From positions 1 through 64,000 of the forward strand of contig JBCDDF010000002.1 of assembly GCA_039180525.1 (NCBI GenBank): a DNA stretch of 64,000 nucleotides, written 5' to 3'. Each line of letters opens with the position of its first letter. Positions within the stretch are counted from its first letter, which is position 1. The notes under the pieces were generated by a model that was given only the letters and a program-made list of their open reading frames with translations, was not told the origin of the DNA and did no database searches. The stretch is from Halovulum sp039180525 (lineage in GTDB: Bacteria; Pseudomonadota; Alphaproteobacteria; Rhodobacterales; Rhodobacteraceae). Made by a program: the position numbers and the translations under genes. This document shows, piece by piece, positions 7,681 to 15,982 of this stretch.

Positions 7681-8383
7681 CACGCCGCAATTGTCCGAAG
7701 AACATTTTCAGGCGCCGGACACGGCGCATCTGTTTCCCGCTGGGCACGCATCCCACCCGCCGAGGATCCTTCTGCTCTACGGCTCTTTGAGAAAGCGCTC
7801 TTTCAGCCGTTTGATGACCGAAGAGGCGGCGCGCGTGCTGCACCGCCTTGGCGCGGAAACACATACCTTCAACCCCTCTGGCTTGCCTTTGCCCGATGAC
7901 GCCGAAGCCGACCACCCAAAGGTCCAGGAGCTACGGGATCTCGTGACCTGGAGCGAGGGTATGGTTTGGTGCTCACCCGAACGACATGGCGCGATGACGG
8001 GGATCATGAAGGCACAGATCGACTGGATCCCGCTGTCAATCGGGGCCGTGCGACCGACCCAAGGGAAGACCTTGGCCGTCATGCAGGTTTGCGGCGGATC
8101 ACAAAGCTTCAACGCTATCAATCAGCTGCGGGTTCTGGGGCGCTGGATGCGCTGCCTGACCATCCCCAACCAGTCTTCTGTTCCGAAGGCTTTTCAACAA
8201 TTCGGGGACGACGACCGCATGACACCCTCGCCCTACTACGACCGCATGGTCGATGTGATGGAAGAACTGGTCAAATTCACAATGCTGACCCGCGATGTCG
8301 CGCCTTATCTCGTCGATCGATACAGTGAGAGAAAGGAAACCGGAGAAGCGCTGATCGCGCGTGTGAACCGAACGGCGACATAG
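7661..8383 (+). CDS. arsH: ArsH, NADPH-dependent FMN oxidoreductase
   Basis: A 240-residue flavoprotein of the NADPH-dependent FMN reductase fold. The FMN phosphate loop GSLRKRSFSRLM is near residue 40, and family blocks SPERHGAMTGIMKAQIDW near 104 and VCGGSQSFNA near 145 are present. ArsH oxidises trivalent organoarsenicals and reduces quinones or chromate. The frame starts inside arsC; alternative GTG and TTG starts lie a few codons later. It ends the operon. No obvious terminator follows, and 8384-8835 contains no gene that I can support. Confidence 0.9.
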   Translation: METVLTDTPQLSEEHFQAPDTAHLFPAGHASHPPRILLLYGSLRKRSFSRLMTEEAARVLHRLGAETHTFNPSGLPLPDDAEADHPKVQELRDLVTWSEGMVWCSPERHGAMTGIMKAQIDWIPLSIGAVRPTQGKTLAVMQVCGGSQSFNAINQLRVLGRWMRCLTIPNQSSVPKAFQQFGDDDRMTPSPYYDRMVDVMEELVKFTMLTRDVAPYLVDRYSERKETGEALIARVNRTAT

Positions 8384-8835
8384 GTTACCTGGCGAAGAGC
8401 AGCAGAGGCGGAATGCGGCCAGACGATCGCACTGCCCGCAATACCGGGCTACACGGTATCCACCTGGAACAGCTAATTTCAGCACGGCAAAGGGTTTCTG
8501 CGAAATAACCATCATCAATTGCTCGCCCTCGAAGATCACGAGTAGGCGCCTAAGGGAGCAATGTTTTCCAACTGACCGAAATGCCCGCGACGCACTGCGA
8601 AATCACGCGATCGAAACATGAACACGAGCCGCACACGACACCACGCAAGCATTTGAAATCGCGCCAAAATCGTTACCATCCATCATGGGGGCGACCGATA
8701 GTCTAGCGTGTTGATTTATTTGCATTTTTTACTTCAAACTGTTGGCGGCGGGTGCTGCTACGCTGGAATACGCCCCAATATCCCCGAATTTGCCCCGCTA
8801 CGACGACTCATTGCACACATGATCCACACACGAAA
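8384..8835. other. Intergenic stretch without a recognisable gene
   Basis: About 450 bases between arsH and the integrase remnant. Reading frames here are short and resemble nothing that I know. Base composition is more AT-rich near 8705-8740 than the surroundings, as often seen just upstream of integrase genes. No attachment-site repeat could be identified by eye. Confidence 0.5.
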
Positions 8836-9420
8836 ATGGCCTCCATCACCAAGCTCCCCTCCGGTGCCTGACCTCGGTCCATATCAGACGAAAGGGCCGC
8901 TACGCGAGCGAGACGTTCCTTTGCCGCGACGACGCCACACGCACAAGCCCGCCAGGCGGAGACCCGGGTGGATCAGGGGCTGGCGCCGAATAAGTCGTCC
9001 GTCTCCCGCCTCCAGACCTTTGGCGAAATTGTCGATCTTCATGTAACCGATATGTGCGAGGTAGGGAAACCGCCGCGTCGCGAGCCAAGGCCGCCGCGCT
9101 CGCGACGCTCAAGCGCGATCTGGGCAAGGAGAAGATCGGGCACCTCGACCGCTCGAGGCTGATCGACTACGGCAAGATGCGCGCGGAGTTAGGTGAGGCG
9201 CGTCTCGAAAATCGGTCCAGTGGACCGATTTGAGCGCCGAACGGGCCCCGTCACTCTCGGGATCGATACCGGCGTGACCGAGATGGTCGTGAACCATGCG
9301 GCGGTTGTTCATGGCATCGATATCACTCCAGAGCCCGTCGATCTTGCACGCGTTGCGCTCAAACGGTTGGAGCTCATCGGGAAGAACGCGGAGAGGGATC
9401 GTCGGCCGACCCGCAATGAT
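8836..9420 (+). pseudogene. Decayed tyrosine recombinase (phage/island integrase) remnant
   Basis: Pieces of one integrase are spread over changing frames: MASITKLPSGA then a TGA at 8869; IRRKGRYASETFLCRDDA from 8883; LAPNKSSVSRLQTFGEI from about 8980; AALATLKRDLGKEKIGHL from about 9090; and GPVTLGIDTGVTEMVVN to DRRPTRND from 9244 to 9420. In order these match the N-terminal and core-binding half of a Roseobacter-type site-specific integrase. At least four frame changes, one stop and a roughly 55-base insertion separate them. The catalytic C-terminal domain is gone; the remnant stops just before the TetR gene. It is certainly inactive and marks a former mobile element. Confidence 0.85.
9209..9231. 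repeat. Perfect 11-bp palindrome inserted in the integrase remnant
   Basis: AAATCGGTCCA (9209-9219) and TGGACCGATTT (9221-9231) are exact inverted copies around one base. GGCGC (9197-9201) and GCGCC (9234-9238) extend the symmetry outward. The element occupies about 9188-9243, where the integrase reading would otherwise run from KMRAE straight into GPVTLG. It looks like a short mobile palindromic (REP or MITE-like) repeat. Confidence 0.7.
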
Positions 9421-9468
9421 CCGCGTGCCAACATAGGAATTTCGCACCTAACGCCAACTGACCCCGTC

Positions 9469-9972
9469 TCAGGGCACTGTGCGTGCCTCGACGCGCTTTC
9501 CAATGTACTCTCGCATGAGACGCGAAGCCTCTTTGTGGCGTTCATCAGAGCTTTGGACGACATCGGTCAACGCAGCATCGAACGCGTCGCGAAACCGCAC
9601 GAGTTGCGTCGAAACGGCCTGACGCATATCCTCGTCCGTCCCGGCTATACCGGCGGCCGTGTTGCACAAGAGGCAACCACGTGGCTCTTCTTCGGGAATG
9701 GCTCCGAAGAACGCCGCTATTCGATCTTCGCCTGACATGTCAGACTGCAACAGCAACGTAATGCCTGGATCGACATGCAAGGCGACGTATCTGCCAAGTG
9801 CTTTCAGGAACAGTTGCTTCTTCGATCCGAACTCCTGGTAGAGCGATCCGCGTTGGATTCCCATCCGACTCTGTAAGTCCGCCAGACGCGCCAACTCGTA
9901 ACCATCACGCCAAAAAACCTGCATCGCAGCCTCCAAGGCTGCTTGAGGTTCAAAGGAGTAAGGTCGCGCCAT
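9469..9972 (-). CDS. TetR-family regulator, probably 3'-truncated
   Basis: A 167-residue TetR regulator. The N-terminal HTH is intact (ALEAAMQVFWRDGYE then DLQSRMGIQRGSLYQEFGSKKQLFLKAL, residues 10-58). The ligand domain includes the family stretch EEEPRGCLLCNTAAG near 95. Related proteins continue for roughly 20-30 residues after the motif that reads REYIGKRVEAR here; this one ends three residues later, next to the integrase remnant, so the 3' end has probably been replaced. It may still bind DNA. Paired dyads at 10285-10318 in front of the YHS gene are candidate sites, though 300 bases away. Confidence 0.8.
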   Translation of the reverse strand: MARPYSFEPQAALEAAMQVFWRDGYELARLADLQSRMGIQRGSLYQEFGSKKQLFLKALGRYVALHVDPGITLLLQSDMSGEDRIAAFFGAIPEEEPRGCLLCNTAAGIAGTDEDMRQAVSTQLVRFRDAFDAALTDVVQSSDERHKEASRLMREYIGKRVEARTVP

Positions 9973-10284
9973 GGTTGGGGTCTGTTCTCTCTGTCAGTGT
10001 TTCGACCCAGCTGCGGTTCTTTTTTCGTGTCGTCGGATTAACGAAGCGATGCCCCGGCTCGCGGTGTGTTGGGCTACCAGATCCAGGTCTTGGCCAAAAA
10101 GATCTTGGATCTCGATATGCCAAAAAAGTGTTTGTAAACGGTCGCTTCGCCCGATTTTTGGGCGCAAAGTCGATGAACTGCATGCTTGGCGGGCAGACGT
10201 CAAAGTTCGGCTGTCGTTGCATGACGAACCCCAATGCATGACCCCGGAGAAATATGACGTAAGTGTGTATTCACCTAGACACAA
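9973..10284. other. Intergenic stretch without a recognisable gene
   Basis: About 310 bases upstream of the TetR gene. Several overlapping reading frames exist on both strands but none resembles a known protein. A plus-strand frame contains AKKILDLDMPKK before a stop and could be a decayed gene fragment, but I cannot identify it. Confidence 0.4.
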
Positions 10285-10318
10285 AGATGTGTCTGACATC
10301 TAGTTGACCATTTGGTCA
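10285..10318. promoter_or_regulatory. Two adjacent inverted repeats, candidate TetR-type operators
   Basis: AGATGT-gtctg-ACATCT (10285-10301) and TGACCA-tt-TGGTCA (10305-10318) are both perfect inverted repeats, three bases apart. They lie 76-109 bases upstream of the YHS gene and overlap a TTGACC hexamer that could serve as a -35 element. This arrangement fits a repressor site for the divergent TetR protein or another dimeric regulator. Confidence 0.5.
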
Positions 10319-10393
10319 TCTACTGTCTTTGTGGTCGCACGCAAGACGCCCGCCTAGCCCCCGGGGTCATCACTTCTGAAACGGAGAAAACCT

Positions 10394-10870
10394 ATGAAGA
10401 AAGCACTTGTCGCCGCTGGCCTGGCTTTTGCCTTCGCAGCTTCCAGCCCTGCCTTTGCATATGACATCACCTCGACGGCGCCGGTGAATGTCAGCTCTGC
10501 CAGCATCGCTTTGAAGAGCCATGATCCGGTCGCCTACTTCACGGTCGGCAAACCGGTTTTGGGGTCCGAAGAGTTCTCCGCCGAGCATGACGGCGCAATC
10601 TACCGTTTCTCGTCCGCCGAGAACCTTGAAGCCTTCAAGGCCGACCCGGCGAAGTATGCACCTCAGCACGGTGGGTTCTGCCGCATGGGCGTCGCGCTTG
10701 GTAAGAAACTGGACGGTGATCCCAATCTATTCCGTGTCGATGACGGCAGGCTGTCTGTCTACTCCTATCCGGCTGCGCTGGAAGGCTTCAGCAGTGATGT
10801 TGAGGGGAACGGCGCGAAGGCGGACGCCAACTGGCCTGAGATCTCGAACACCGCCCCCAAAGACCTTTAG
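10394..10870 (+). CDS. Secreted YHS-domain protein
   Basis: A 158-residue protein with an N-terminal signal peptide (MKKALVAAGLAFAFA to about residue 23, cleavage near AFA-YD). A YHS domain follows around residues 37-92 (SHDPVAYFTVGKPVLG to DPAKYAPQHGGFC). YHS domains are small metal-associated modules; exported stand-alone forms are common in marine proteobacteria but have no settled function. A good Shine-Dalgarno (GGAGAAAA) precedes the ATG. It stands alone after two dyad repeats. Confidence 0.82.
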   Translation: MKKALVAAGLAFAFAASSPAFAYDITSTAPVNVSSASIALKSHDPVAYFTVGKPVLGSEEFSAEHDGAIYRFSSAENLEAFKADPAKYAPQHGGFCRMGVALGKKLDGDPNLFRVDDGRLSVYSYPAALEGFSSDVEGNGAKADANWPEISNTAPKDL

Positions 10871-11010
10871 GTGAAAGGGGCGCACAACGGTTTGGAACGC
10901 CCGCCACAATCGAGATAACCGCATATAACGTGTTTATCGTTGGGTGCGGGCAATCTCGAAGCCGCTTGGCTCCGCTCCTCTGAGCTAAAGCTCGGCTGAC
11001 CTGGCGCTAT

Positions 11011-11042
11011 CGTCTCGCGGCCTTCTGGTCGCGAGACGTTTT
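11011..11042 (+). terminator. Candidate rho-independent terminator
   Basis: Arms CGTCTCGCGGCC (11011-11022) and GGTCGCGAGACG (11027-11038) pair at 11 of 12 positions around a TTCT loop and are followed by TTTT. It lies about 140 bases after the YHS gene and before the DUF417 pseudogene. The T-run is short, so the call is moderate. Confidence 0.5.
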
Positions 11043-11143
11043 CGTGGGCGAGCGCAAGCAATTCCCGTTCGGTGTTGGCCGCGGATCCGAAAGGTAAGAA
11101 CCGAGGTTCTCCGTTTTCAAACTCCAAATCAAAGCGCGCCGTC

Positions 11144-11611
11144 ATGCCCGACCAACTTGCAGTCGCAGAGCGTAGGTACCGGCCACTCGCGCTGCTGCGG
11201 TGGTCGCACGTGGTGTTCTTCGTGTGGTTCGGCATGATGAGATTCACGCTGGCGGAGGCAGAGGCGATCGCGCCGCTGATGCAGAACAATCCGCTCATGT
11301 CGTGGATACCGGCCCTCTTCGGCGTCCAGGGCGCCAGCTACGTCATTGGCACGTTGTAGCTGGCCACGGCCGCGGCGCTCGCCATCGGCGCCGTCAGCGC
11401 GCTCTTCTCGGCCCTCGGGGCGGCCATGTCCTGTGCGACCTATGTCCTGACGCTAACCTTCTTTGTGACGACGTCCGGCGTTGGCGAAGCGGCGGAGGGA
11501 GGGTTTCCGGCGATCTCTGTCCTGCCGGGACAGTTTGTGCTGAAGGATCTGGTGCTTCTGATAGCCTCGGTCTGCCTGCTCGTCGCATCGCTGAGGAGCA
11601 CGAACACCTGA
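11144..11611 (+). pseudogene. DUF417 (YkgB/RclC-like) membrane protein interrupted by an amber stop
   Basis: The frame from ATG 11144 reads as a DUF417 membrane protein (SHVVFFVWFGMMRF, then NPLMSWIPALFGVQGASYVIG). It meets TAG at 11357-11359, then continues in the same frame with LATAAALAIGAVSALFS and FPAISVLPGQFVLKDLVLL to a natural stop at 11609-11611. Family members have glutamate at the position of the TAG (motif IG-x-x-E-x-A), so a single GAG to TAG change explains it. The rest of the 155-codon gene looks intact, implying recent inactivation. E. coli RclC is linked to reactive chlorine resistance; function here is unknown. Confidence 0.82.
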
Positions 11612-11665
11612 ACCGGCGTCGTATGTAGGTGACATCGAACGGCGCGGGATCCAGAAAGGGCGACC

Positions 11666-12652
11666 ATGCTTACGCTTCTGCTCTCGACGGTTCTGGCGTT
11701 TCTTTGCGGCTTCGCCATCCGTCGCGGCTCTATCTGCGCCGTTGTCGCGGCGCAGATGCTGGTGCGGGACCGGCGCTCGACGCGGATGCGGGCCTTCGGG
11801 CTGGCCGCAGCCGCGTCGGGCGCCGTGATCCTGCCCCTGCACTGGATGATGCCTGACGCGGTTCATCTTTCACCGGATCGTTCCGTTGGCTGGGCCGCCA
11901 TCGCCGGCGGGGCTGTCTTCGGCCTCGGCGCCCGCCTCAACGAAGGCTGCGTTCTCGGGACGCTTTCGCACCTGACTGGCGGCCGGACCGACTACGCCTT
12001 TACCGTCGTGGGGATGATCGCCGGCGCGCTCGCGACCTACGCCTGGCACGGGCTGCCGGACGTCGCCACGGACCTGTCGCCACTCGAAGCGCCCGGCCCC
12101 CTTTCCCTGCTGGTGGCCGCCGTCTTCATGCTGACGGTGGGTCTCACGCTTCAGCGCCGCGCCCGGCGCTGGCTGCGCGATCTTCGCGCGCCCGGCGTCG
12201 TCCATTTCGGGCCGTTTCGTGCGATGCTCGTCATCGGTCTCTGCGGTGGGCTGCTCCATGCGCTGGCCGGCGGATGGACCTACATGTCGGTGCTCTCCGA
12301 TCATGCGCTATGGCTCGCCGATCCAACGAAAACAGTCGCGACGGGGCCAACGGCGGTTGCTATGGCCGCTGCCGGGGCGGTGGTCGCGGGCGGGATCGTC
12401 GCGGCCTTGCGCTCAGGAACCTTCCACTGGCGTGGTCCTACGCTAAGGCGCTCGACACGGTGTCTGGCCGGGGGATGCCTGATGGGCGGCGGCGCGTATC
12501 TGGTGCCCGGCGGTAACGGGGCGCTCATCGTCCACGGCGTGCCATCGCTGGCCGGTCACGCACTGGCCTCCTACGCGGTGATGACCATCGTTCTGTGCGC
12601 GTCTTTCCTTCCGCTGGGCCCACGACCGGGCGGACACCGGCACGCCGTCTGA
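11666..12652 (+). CDS. YeeE/YedE-family sulfur-compound transporter
   Basis: A 328-residue integral membrane protein. It carries the three cysteine-bearing signatures of YeeE/YedE proteins: GFAIRRGSICAVVAAQ near 15, GARLNEGCVLGTLSHLTGG near 90 and RCLAGGCLMGGGAYLVPGGN near 268. Characterised relatives (TsuA) import thiosulfate, and others handle selenium or other sulfur compounds. A ribosome binding stretch (AGAAAGGGCGACC) precedes the ATG. An IS3 3' fragment begins just after the stop, so the original downstream neighbour may have been lost. Confidence 0.83.
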   Translation: MLTLLLSTVLAFLCGFAIRRGSICAVVAAQMLVRDRRSTRMRAFGLAAAASGAVILPLHWMMPDAVHLSPDRSVGWAAIAGGAVFGLGARLNEGCVLGTLSHLTGGRTDYAFTVVGMIAGALATYAWHGLPDVATDLSPLEAPGPLSLLVAAVFMLTVGLTLQRRARRWLRDLRAPGVVHFGPFRAMLVIGLCGGLLHALAGGWTYMSVLSDHALWLADPTKTVATGPTAVAMAAAGAVVAGGIVAALRSGTFHWRGPTLRRSTRCLAGGCLMGGGAYLVPGGNGALIVHGVPSLAGHALASYAVMTIVLCASFLPLGPRPGGHRHAV

Positions 12653-12653
12653 C

Positions 12654-12773
12654 CGGCGCTTAGCGAAGCCGAAGCGCAAGCACACGAACAACCGCATGCT
12701 GTCGCCCGTTGATTTCGAGATCAGAAAGCAGAAACTGACCGAGGCAGGCATCTAAGAAACTAGGGGCACCTCA
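12654..12773 (+). mobile_element. IS3-family element, 3' end remnant (OrfB C-terminus plus right inverted repeat)
   Basis: In frame to the TAA at 12753-12755 the sequence encodes KPKRKHTNNRMLSPVDFEIR then KQKLTEAGI, the typical end of an IS3-family OrfB. After the stop comes GAAACTAGGGGCACCTCA. GGGGCACCTCA (12763-12773) fits an IS3 right terminal repeat ending in CA. Nothing of the element upstream of 12654 is present. It is an inactive scar at the junction between the YeeE gene and the purine cluster. Confidence 0.7.
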
Positions 12774-12917
12774 GGGGTTGAACGCCACCTTCCGCCACTT
12801 CAATCAAGAAACGACAATTGTTCGGGAAAACGCAAAGGTGCTGTCGCCAGTTCTCGGCTGGCCAGACGCGGTATGGACCGTCTATCGTTTCAACCATACG
12901 CAACGCCCGGAGTTGTA

Positions 12918-13790
12918 ATGACCGCACGCTACTTCGCACCGACGGGAGGCCATCCGCAGCAGGAGCAGCTTCTGACCGGTCGCGCCGTGTTCACCGACGC
13001 CTATGCGGTCATCCCCAAAGGCACGATGCAGGACATCGTGACCAGTTTTCTTCCCTTCTGGACCAACACGCGCCTGTGGGTGCTGTCGCGGCCGCTGAGC
13101 GGCTTTGCCGAGACCTTTTCGCAATACATCATGGAAGTCGCGCCCGGCGGCGGATCGACCAGGCCAGAACCCGAACCGGCAGCCGAGGGTGTTCTCTTCG
13201 TCGTCGACGGAACCGCGAAGATCACGATTGATCGCATCGCCCATGAACTGCGTCCGGGAAGCTATGTCTACCTGCCGCCTCAGATCGATTGGGTTTTCGA
13301 GAACGACAGCGACGCGCCCGTGCGGTTTCACTGGATCCGCAAGGCTTATGAGGCGGTCGAGGGGTTGCCGCATCCCGACGTGATCGTTGCCAACGAACAG
13401 GACATCGCGCCCACGCCGATGCCGGGCGCGGATGGGAAATGGGCCACCACCCGGTTCGTCGCGCCGTCCGACATGCGTCACGATATGCACGTCACCGTGG
13501 TCACGTTCGAGCCGGGCGCCGTCATTCCGTTCGCCGAAACCCACGTCATGGAACACGGTCTCTATGTGCTGGAGGGCAAGGCGGTCTACCGATTGAACCA
13601 GGATTGGGTCGAAGTCGAAGCGGGCGATTACATGTGGCTTCGCGCCTTCTGCCCGCAGGCCTGCTATGCCGGCGGACCCGGCCGGTTCCGATATCTGCTT
13701 TATAAGGACGTGAACCGCCATATGGCTCTGAGACCGGCGCACGCGGTGCCAGCAGTGCCCCGGACCAACCTCGAGACCGCCGCCGAATAG
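12918..13790 (+). CDS. allE: (S)-ureidoglycine aminohydrolase
   Basis: A 290-residue bicupin that converts (S)-ureidoglycine to (S)-ureidoglycolate plus ammonia in allantoin breakdown. Two cupin halves are visible (EGVLFVVDGTAKITI near 93 and ETHVMEHGLYVLEGKAVYRL near 211). The second carries the Mn-binding histidine and glutamate pattern, and the C-terminal YLLYKDVNRH block is typical of AllE. I start at ATG 12918, which gives the usual MTARYFAPTGGHP beginning. It is convergent with the permease-allA-puuE operon of the same pathway. AllE implies an allantoate amidohydrolase (AllC), not found here. Confidence 0.9.
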   Translation: MTARYFAPTGGHPQQEQLLTGRAVFTDAYAVIPKGTMQDIVTSFLPFWTNTRLWVLSRPLSGFAETFSQYIMEVAPGGGSTRPEPEPAAEGVLFVVDGTAKITIDRIAHELRPGSYVYLPPQIDWVFENDSDAPVRFHWIRKAYEAVEGLPHPDVIVANEQDIAPTPMPGADGKWATTRFVAPSDMRHDMHVTVVTFEPGAVIPFAETHVMEHGLYVLEGKAVYRLNQDWVEVEAGDYMWLRAFCPQACYAGGPGRFRYLLYKDVNRHMALRPAHAVPAVPRTNLETAAE

Positions 13791-14013
13791 GCTTAGCCCT
13801 GCTCTAAAAAGCTCTGGAAGACTCTGACGTCGGAAAGTGCCAAGCCCTGGTCTTCGCCGCCGGCATGGGCCCGGGTGAACCGGCCGGTAAGGTCCTCCGC
13901 ACGGGCCACCTGGGTATCCAGACGAACGCGACCTGGCGCGGCGAAGCATCGTAGTTCAAGAGAGTAGAGCGGCGACGCCGCGCATAGCGCCGCCGCCACT
14001 GCCTCCGTCCAAA

Positions 14014-15438
14014 TCAGACGTGATCGTCCCTGACCAGTTCGCCCTTCGCATGGCCGGCCATACCGCCCGAGACCTCCTCCGTCGCCTCGTCGGACAGCTG
14101 TTCCGGCAGGATCAGGTTCAGCACGATGGCGATCAGTGCGGCCGGCAGGATGCCGGAGGTCGCAAGAACCTTGACCGTTCCCGGCAGGTATTGCAGCGCG
14201 TCCGGTTCCAATTGCAGCCCGAGGCCGAGCGACAACGCGATGGCAAAGATCACCATGTTGCGCCGGTTCCAGACCACATCCGACAGCATCGAGACACCAG
14301 CGGCCACAACCATGCCGAACATGACGATCACGCCGCCGCCCAATACCTCGATCGGAACCGAGGAGATGATCGCCCCGATCTTCGGCAGGAGCCCGCAGGC
14401 GATCAGGAAAAGCGCGCCGATCGTCACTACCGCGCGGCTCATGACGCCGGTCATCGCGATCAAACCCACGTTCTGGCTGAACGACGTGTTGGGCAGCGCG
14501 CCGAACAGGCCCGAGATCGCCGTGCCGATACCATCGGCGAAGGTTGCGCCCCGGATTTCCTTGTCGGTGGCCTCACGGCCCGCGCCGCCCTTGGTGATCC
14601 CCGACACGTCGCCCACCGTTTCGACCGCGGAGACGAAGGCCATCGCACAGAAACCGATTATGGCGGCAACGGAAAACTCCAATCCGACATGCAGCGGGTT
14701 CGGCAGGGCAAACGTCGCGGCGCGCCCGACATTGCCCAGGTCGACCTGCCCAAGCGCAAAGGCAAAGGCATAGCCTGCGAGCAGACCAACCAGAACGGCC
14801 GAGATGGATAGCATGCCGCGTGTGAAGAACTTCAGCCCCAGCGTGGCGAAGATCACCACGAGCGCCATCGACCAATTCAGAAGCGAGCCGTATTCCTCTG
14901 TCCCGATCGCCGGAACGCCGCCGGCCGCATACTGGATGCCGACCTTGACGAGCGCCAAGCCGATCATTGTCACGACGAGCCCTGTAACCAGAGGCGGAAG
15001 GGCAAAGCGTAGCCTACCGATAAAAAGACTAAGGACGGCGTGGAACAGGCCGCCCGCAAGAACGCCGCCCATCAGAACCGCAATGGCATCCACGCCCTTG
15101 CCGGCCACCAGCGGGATCATGATCGGGATGAAAGCAAACGACGTGCCCTGCACGATCGGAAGCCGTGCCCCGATCGGACCCACGCCGATCGACTGGAACA
15201 GCGTCGCGATGCCGGCGAAGAACATCGACATCTGAATCATATAGATCATCTGCGGAAAGTCTGGGCTGTTCGAGCCGAAGCCAAAGCCCGCCGCGCCACA
15301 GACGATGATCGCCGGCGTCACGTTCGAGACGAACATCGCGAGCACGTGCTGGATGCCGAGCGGCACCGCCTTCACCAGCGGCGGTGTGTAGTCTGGGTCG
15401 CGGAGCTGCGCCGCCGTCCCGATTGATACATCGGCCAT
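14014..15438 (-). CDS. NCS2-family urate/xanthine permease
   Basis: A 474-residue member of the nucleobase-cation symporter 2 family with about 14 membrane segments. The signature region reads FVSAVETVGDVSGITKGG near 315, and the N-terminal block GIQHVLAMFVSNVTPAIIV is also typical. The ATG at 15438 follows GGGAGGAACCCAA; the longer frame upstream runs into allA antisense. It is the last gene of a minus-strand operon with allA and puuE-uraD, so urate or a related purine is the likely substrate. Confidence 0.88.
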   Translation of the reverse strand: MADVSIGTAAQLRDPDYTPPLVKAVPLGIQHVLAMFVSNVTPAIIVCGAAGFGFGSNSPDFPQMIYMIQMSMFFAGIATLFQSIGVGPIGARLPIVQGTSFAFIPIMIPLVAGKGVDAIAVLMGGVLAGGLFHAVLSLFIGRLRFALPPLVTGLVVTMIGLALVKVGIQYAAGGVPAIGTEEYGSLLNWSMALVVIFATLGLKFFTRGMLSISAVLVGLLAGYAFAFALGQVDLGNVGRAATFALPNPLHVGLEFSVAAIIGFCAMAFVSAVETVGDVSGITKGGAGREATDKEIRGATFADGIGTAISGLFGALPNTSFSQNVGLIAMTGVMSRAVVTIGALFLIACGLLPKIGAIISSVPIEVLGGGVIVMFGMVVAAGVSMLSDVVWNRRNMVIFAIALSLGLGLQLEPDALQYLPGTVKVLATSGILPAALIAIVLNLILPEQLSDEATEEVSGGMAGHAKGELVRDDHV

Positions 15439-15451
15439 TTGGGTTCCTCCC

Positions 15452-15982
15452 TCAATTCGATGCTTGTGCCAACCCCGCGCTGACGCATGCTTTTCCCGGC
15501 TCGACGAGATACGGGGCGTCGAACCAGTGTTCCTCCAGATTCGGAGTGTCTCCAATCCGATCCACCACCGCGAAGAGCCCCGGTTCATGGAGCGGCGTCA
15601 GGACGCCGTGCCACGTTCCGCGGTGGAAGTTGATGCCTTGTCCGGGCGCCGCAACGAACGCTTGCGGGGTTCCCGGTGTGCCGTTTTCATCCGCTGCGAC
15701 GACGACCAGGAACGGATGCCCGGTCATCGAAACGAAGGCCTGGCTGCCTTCGGGATGCCGCTCGACCAGCGCGATCTCGACCGGCCAGGCAACCGGGTCG
15801 CTTTGAAAGATACTGATGCCGGCGCGGCCGCGTGGCCCAAAATCCATCCGCGCGCGGTCGTGAAACCGGCCACACCGACCCTGGTTGATGATTTTCTCCG
15901 GCGCGCCCGACGCCTGGAGCACGTCACCGAAAGCCGCGAAGGCCGCCACCGTCAACGGCTGTGCGAGGAGTGCTTGTGTCAT
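15452..15982 (-). CDS. allA: Ureidoglycolate lyase
   Basis: A 176-residue cupin-like enzyme that splits ureidoglycolate into glyoxylate and urea. Recognised by the family blocks FGDVLQASG near 19, FHDRARMDFGPRGRAGISIF near 41, VERHPEGSQAFV near 72 and NFHRGTWHGVLTPL near 115. It overlaps the end of puuE-uraD by four bases and precedes the permease, forming one operon. It supplies the final step of the cluster. Full length. Confidence 0.9.
   Translation of the reverse strand: MTQALLAQPLTVAAFAAFGDVLQASGAPEKIINQGRCGRFHDRARMDFGPRGRAGISIFQSDPVAWPVEIALVERHPEGSQAFVSMTGHPFLVVVAADENGTPGTPQAFVAAPGQGINFHRGTWHGVLTPLHEPGLFAVVDRIGDTPNLEEHWFDAPYLVEPGKACVSAGLAQASN

Noticed and set aside
8708..9046. 112-residue plus-strand open frame
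   Set aside because: It runs through the shifted integrase pieces in a non-matching frame; composition (Arg, Pro) is that of a shadow frame.
9950..10303. Overlapping open frames on both strands upstream of the TetR gene
   Set aside because: None has a convincing start, domain or family resemblance; kept only as an unassigned stretch.
15439..15588. 50-residue N-terminal extension of the NCS2 permease
   Set aside because: It reads antisense through allA and the strong GGGAGGAACCCAA site places the start at 15438.
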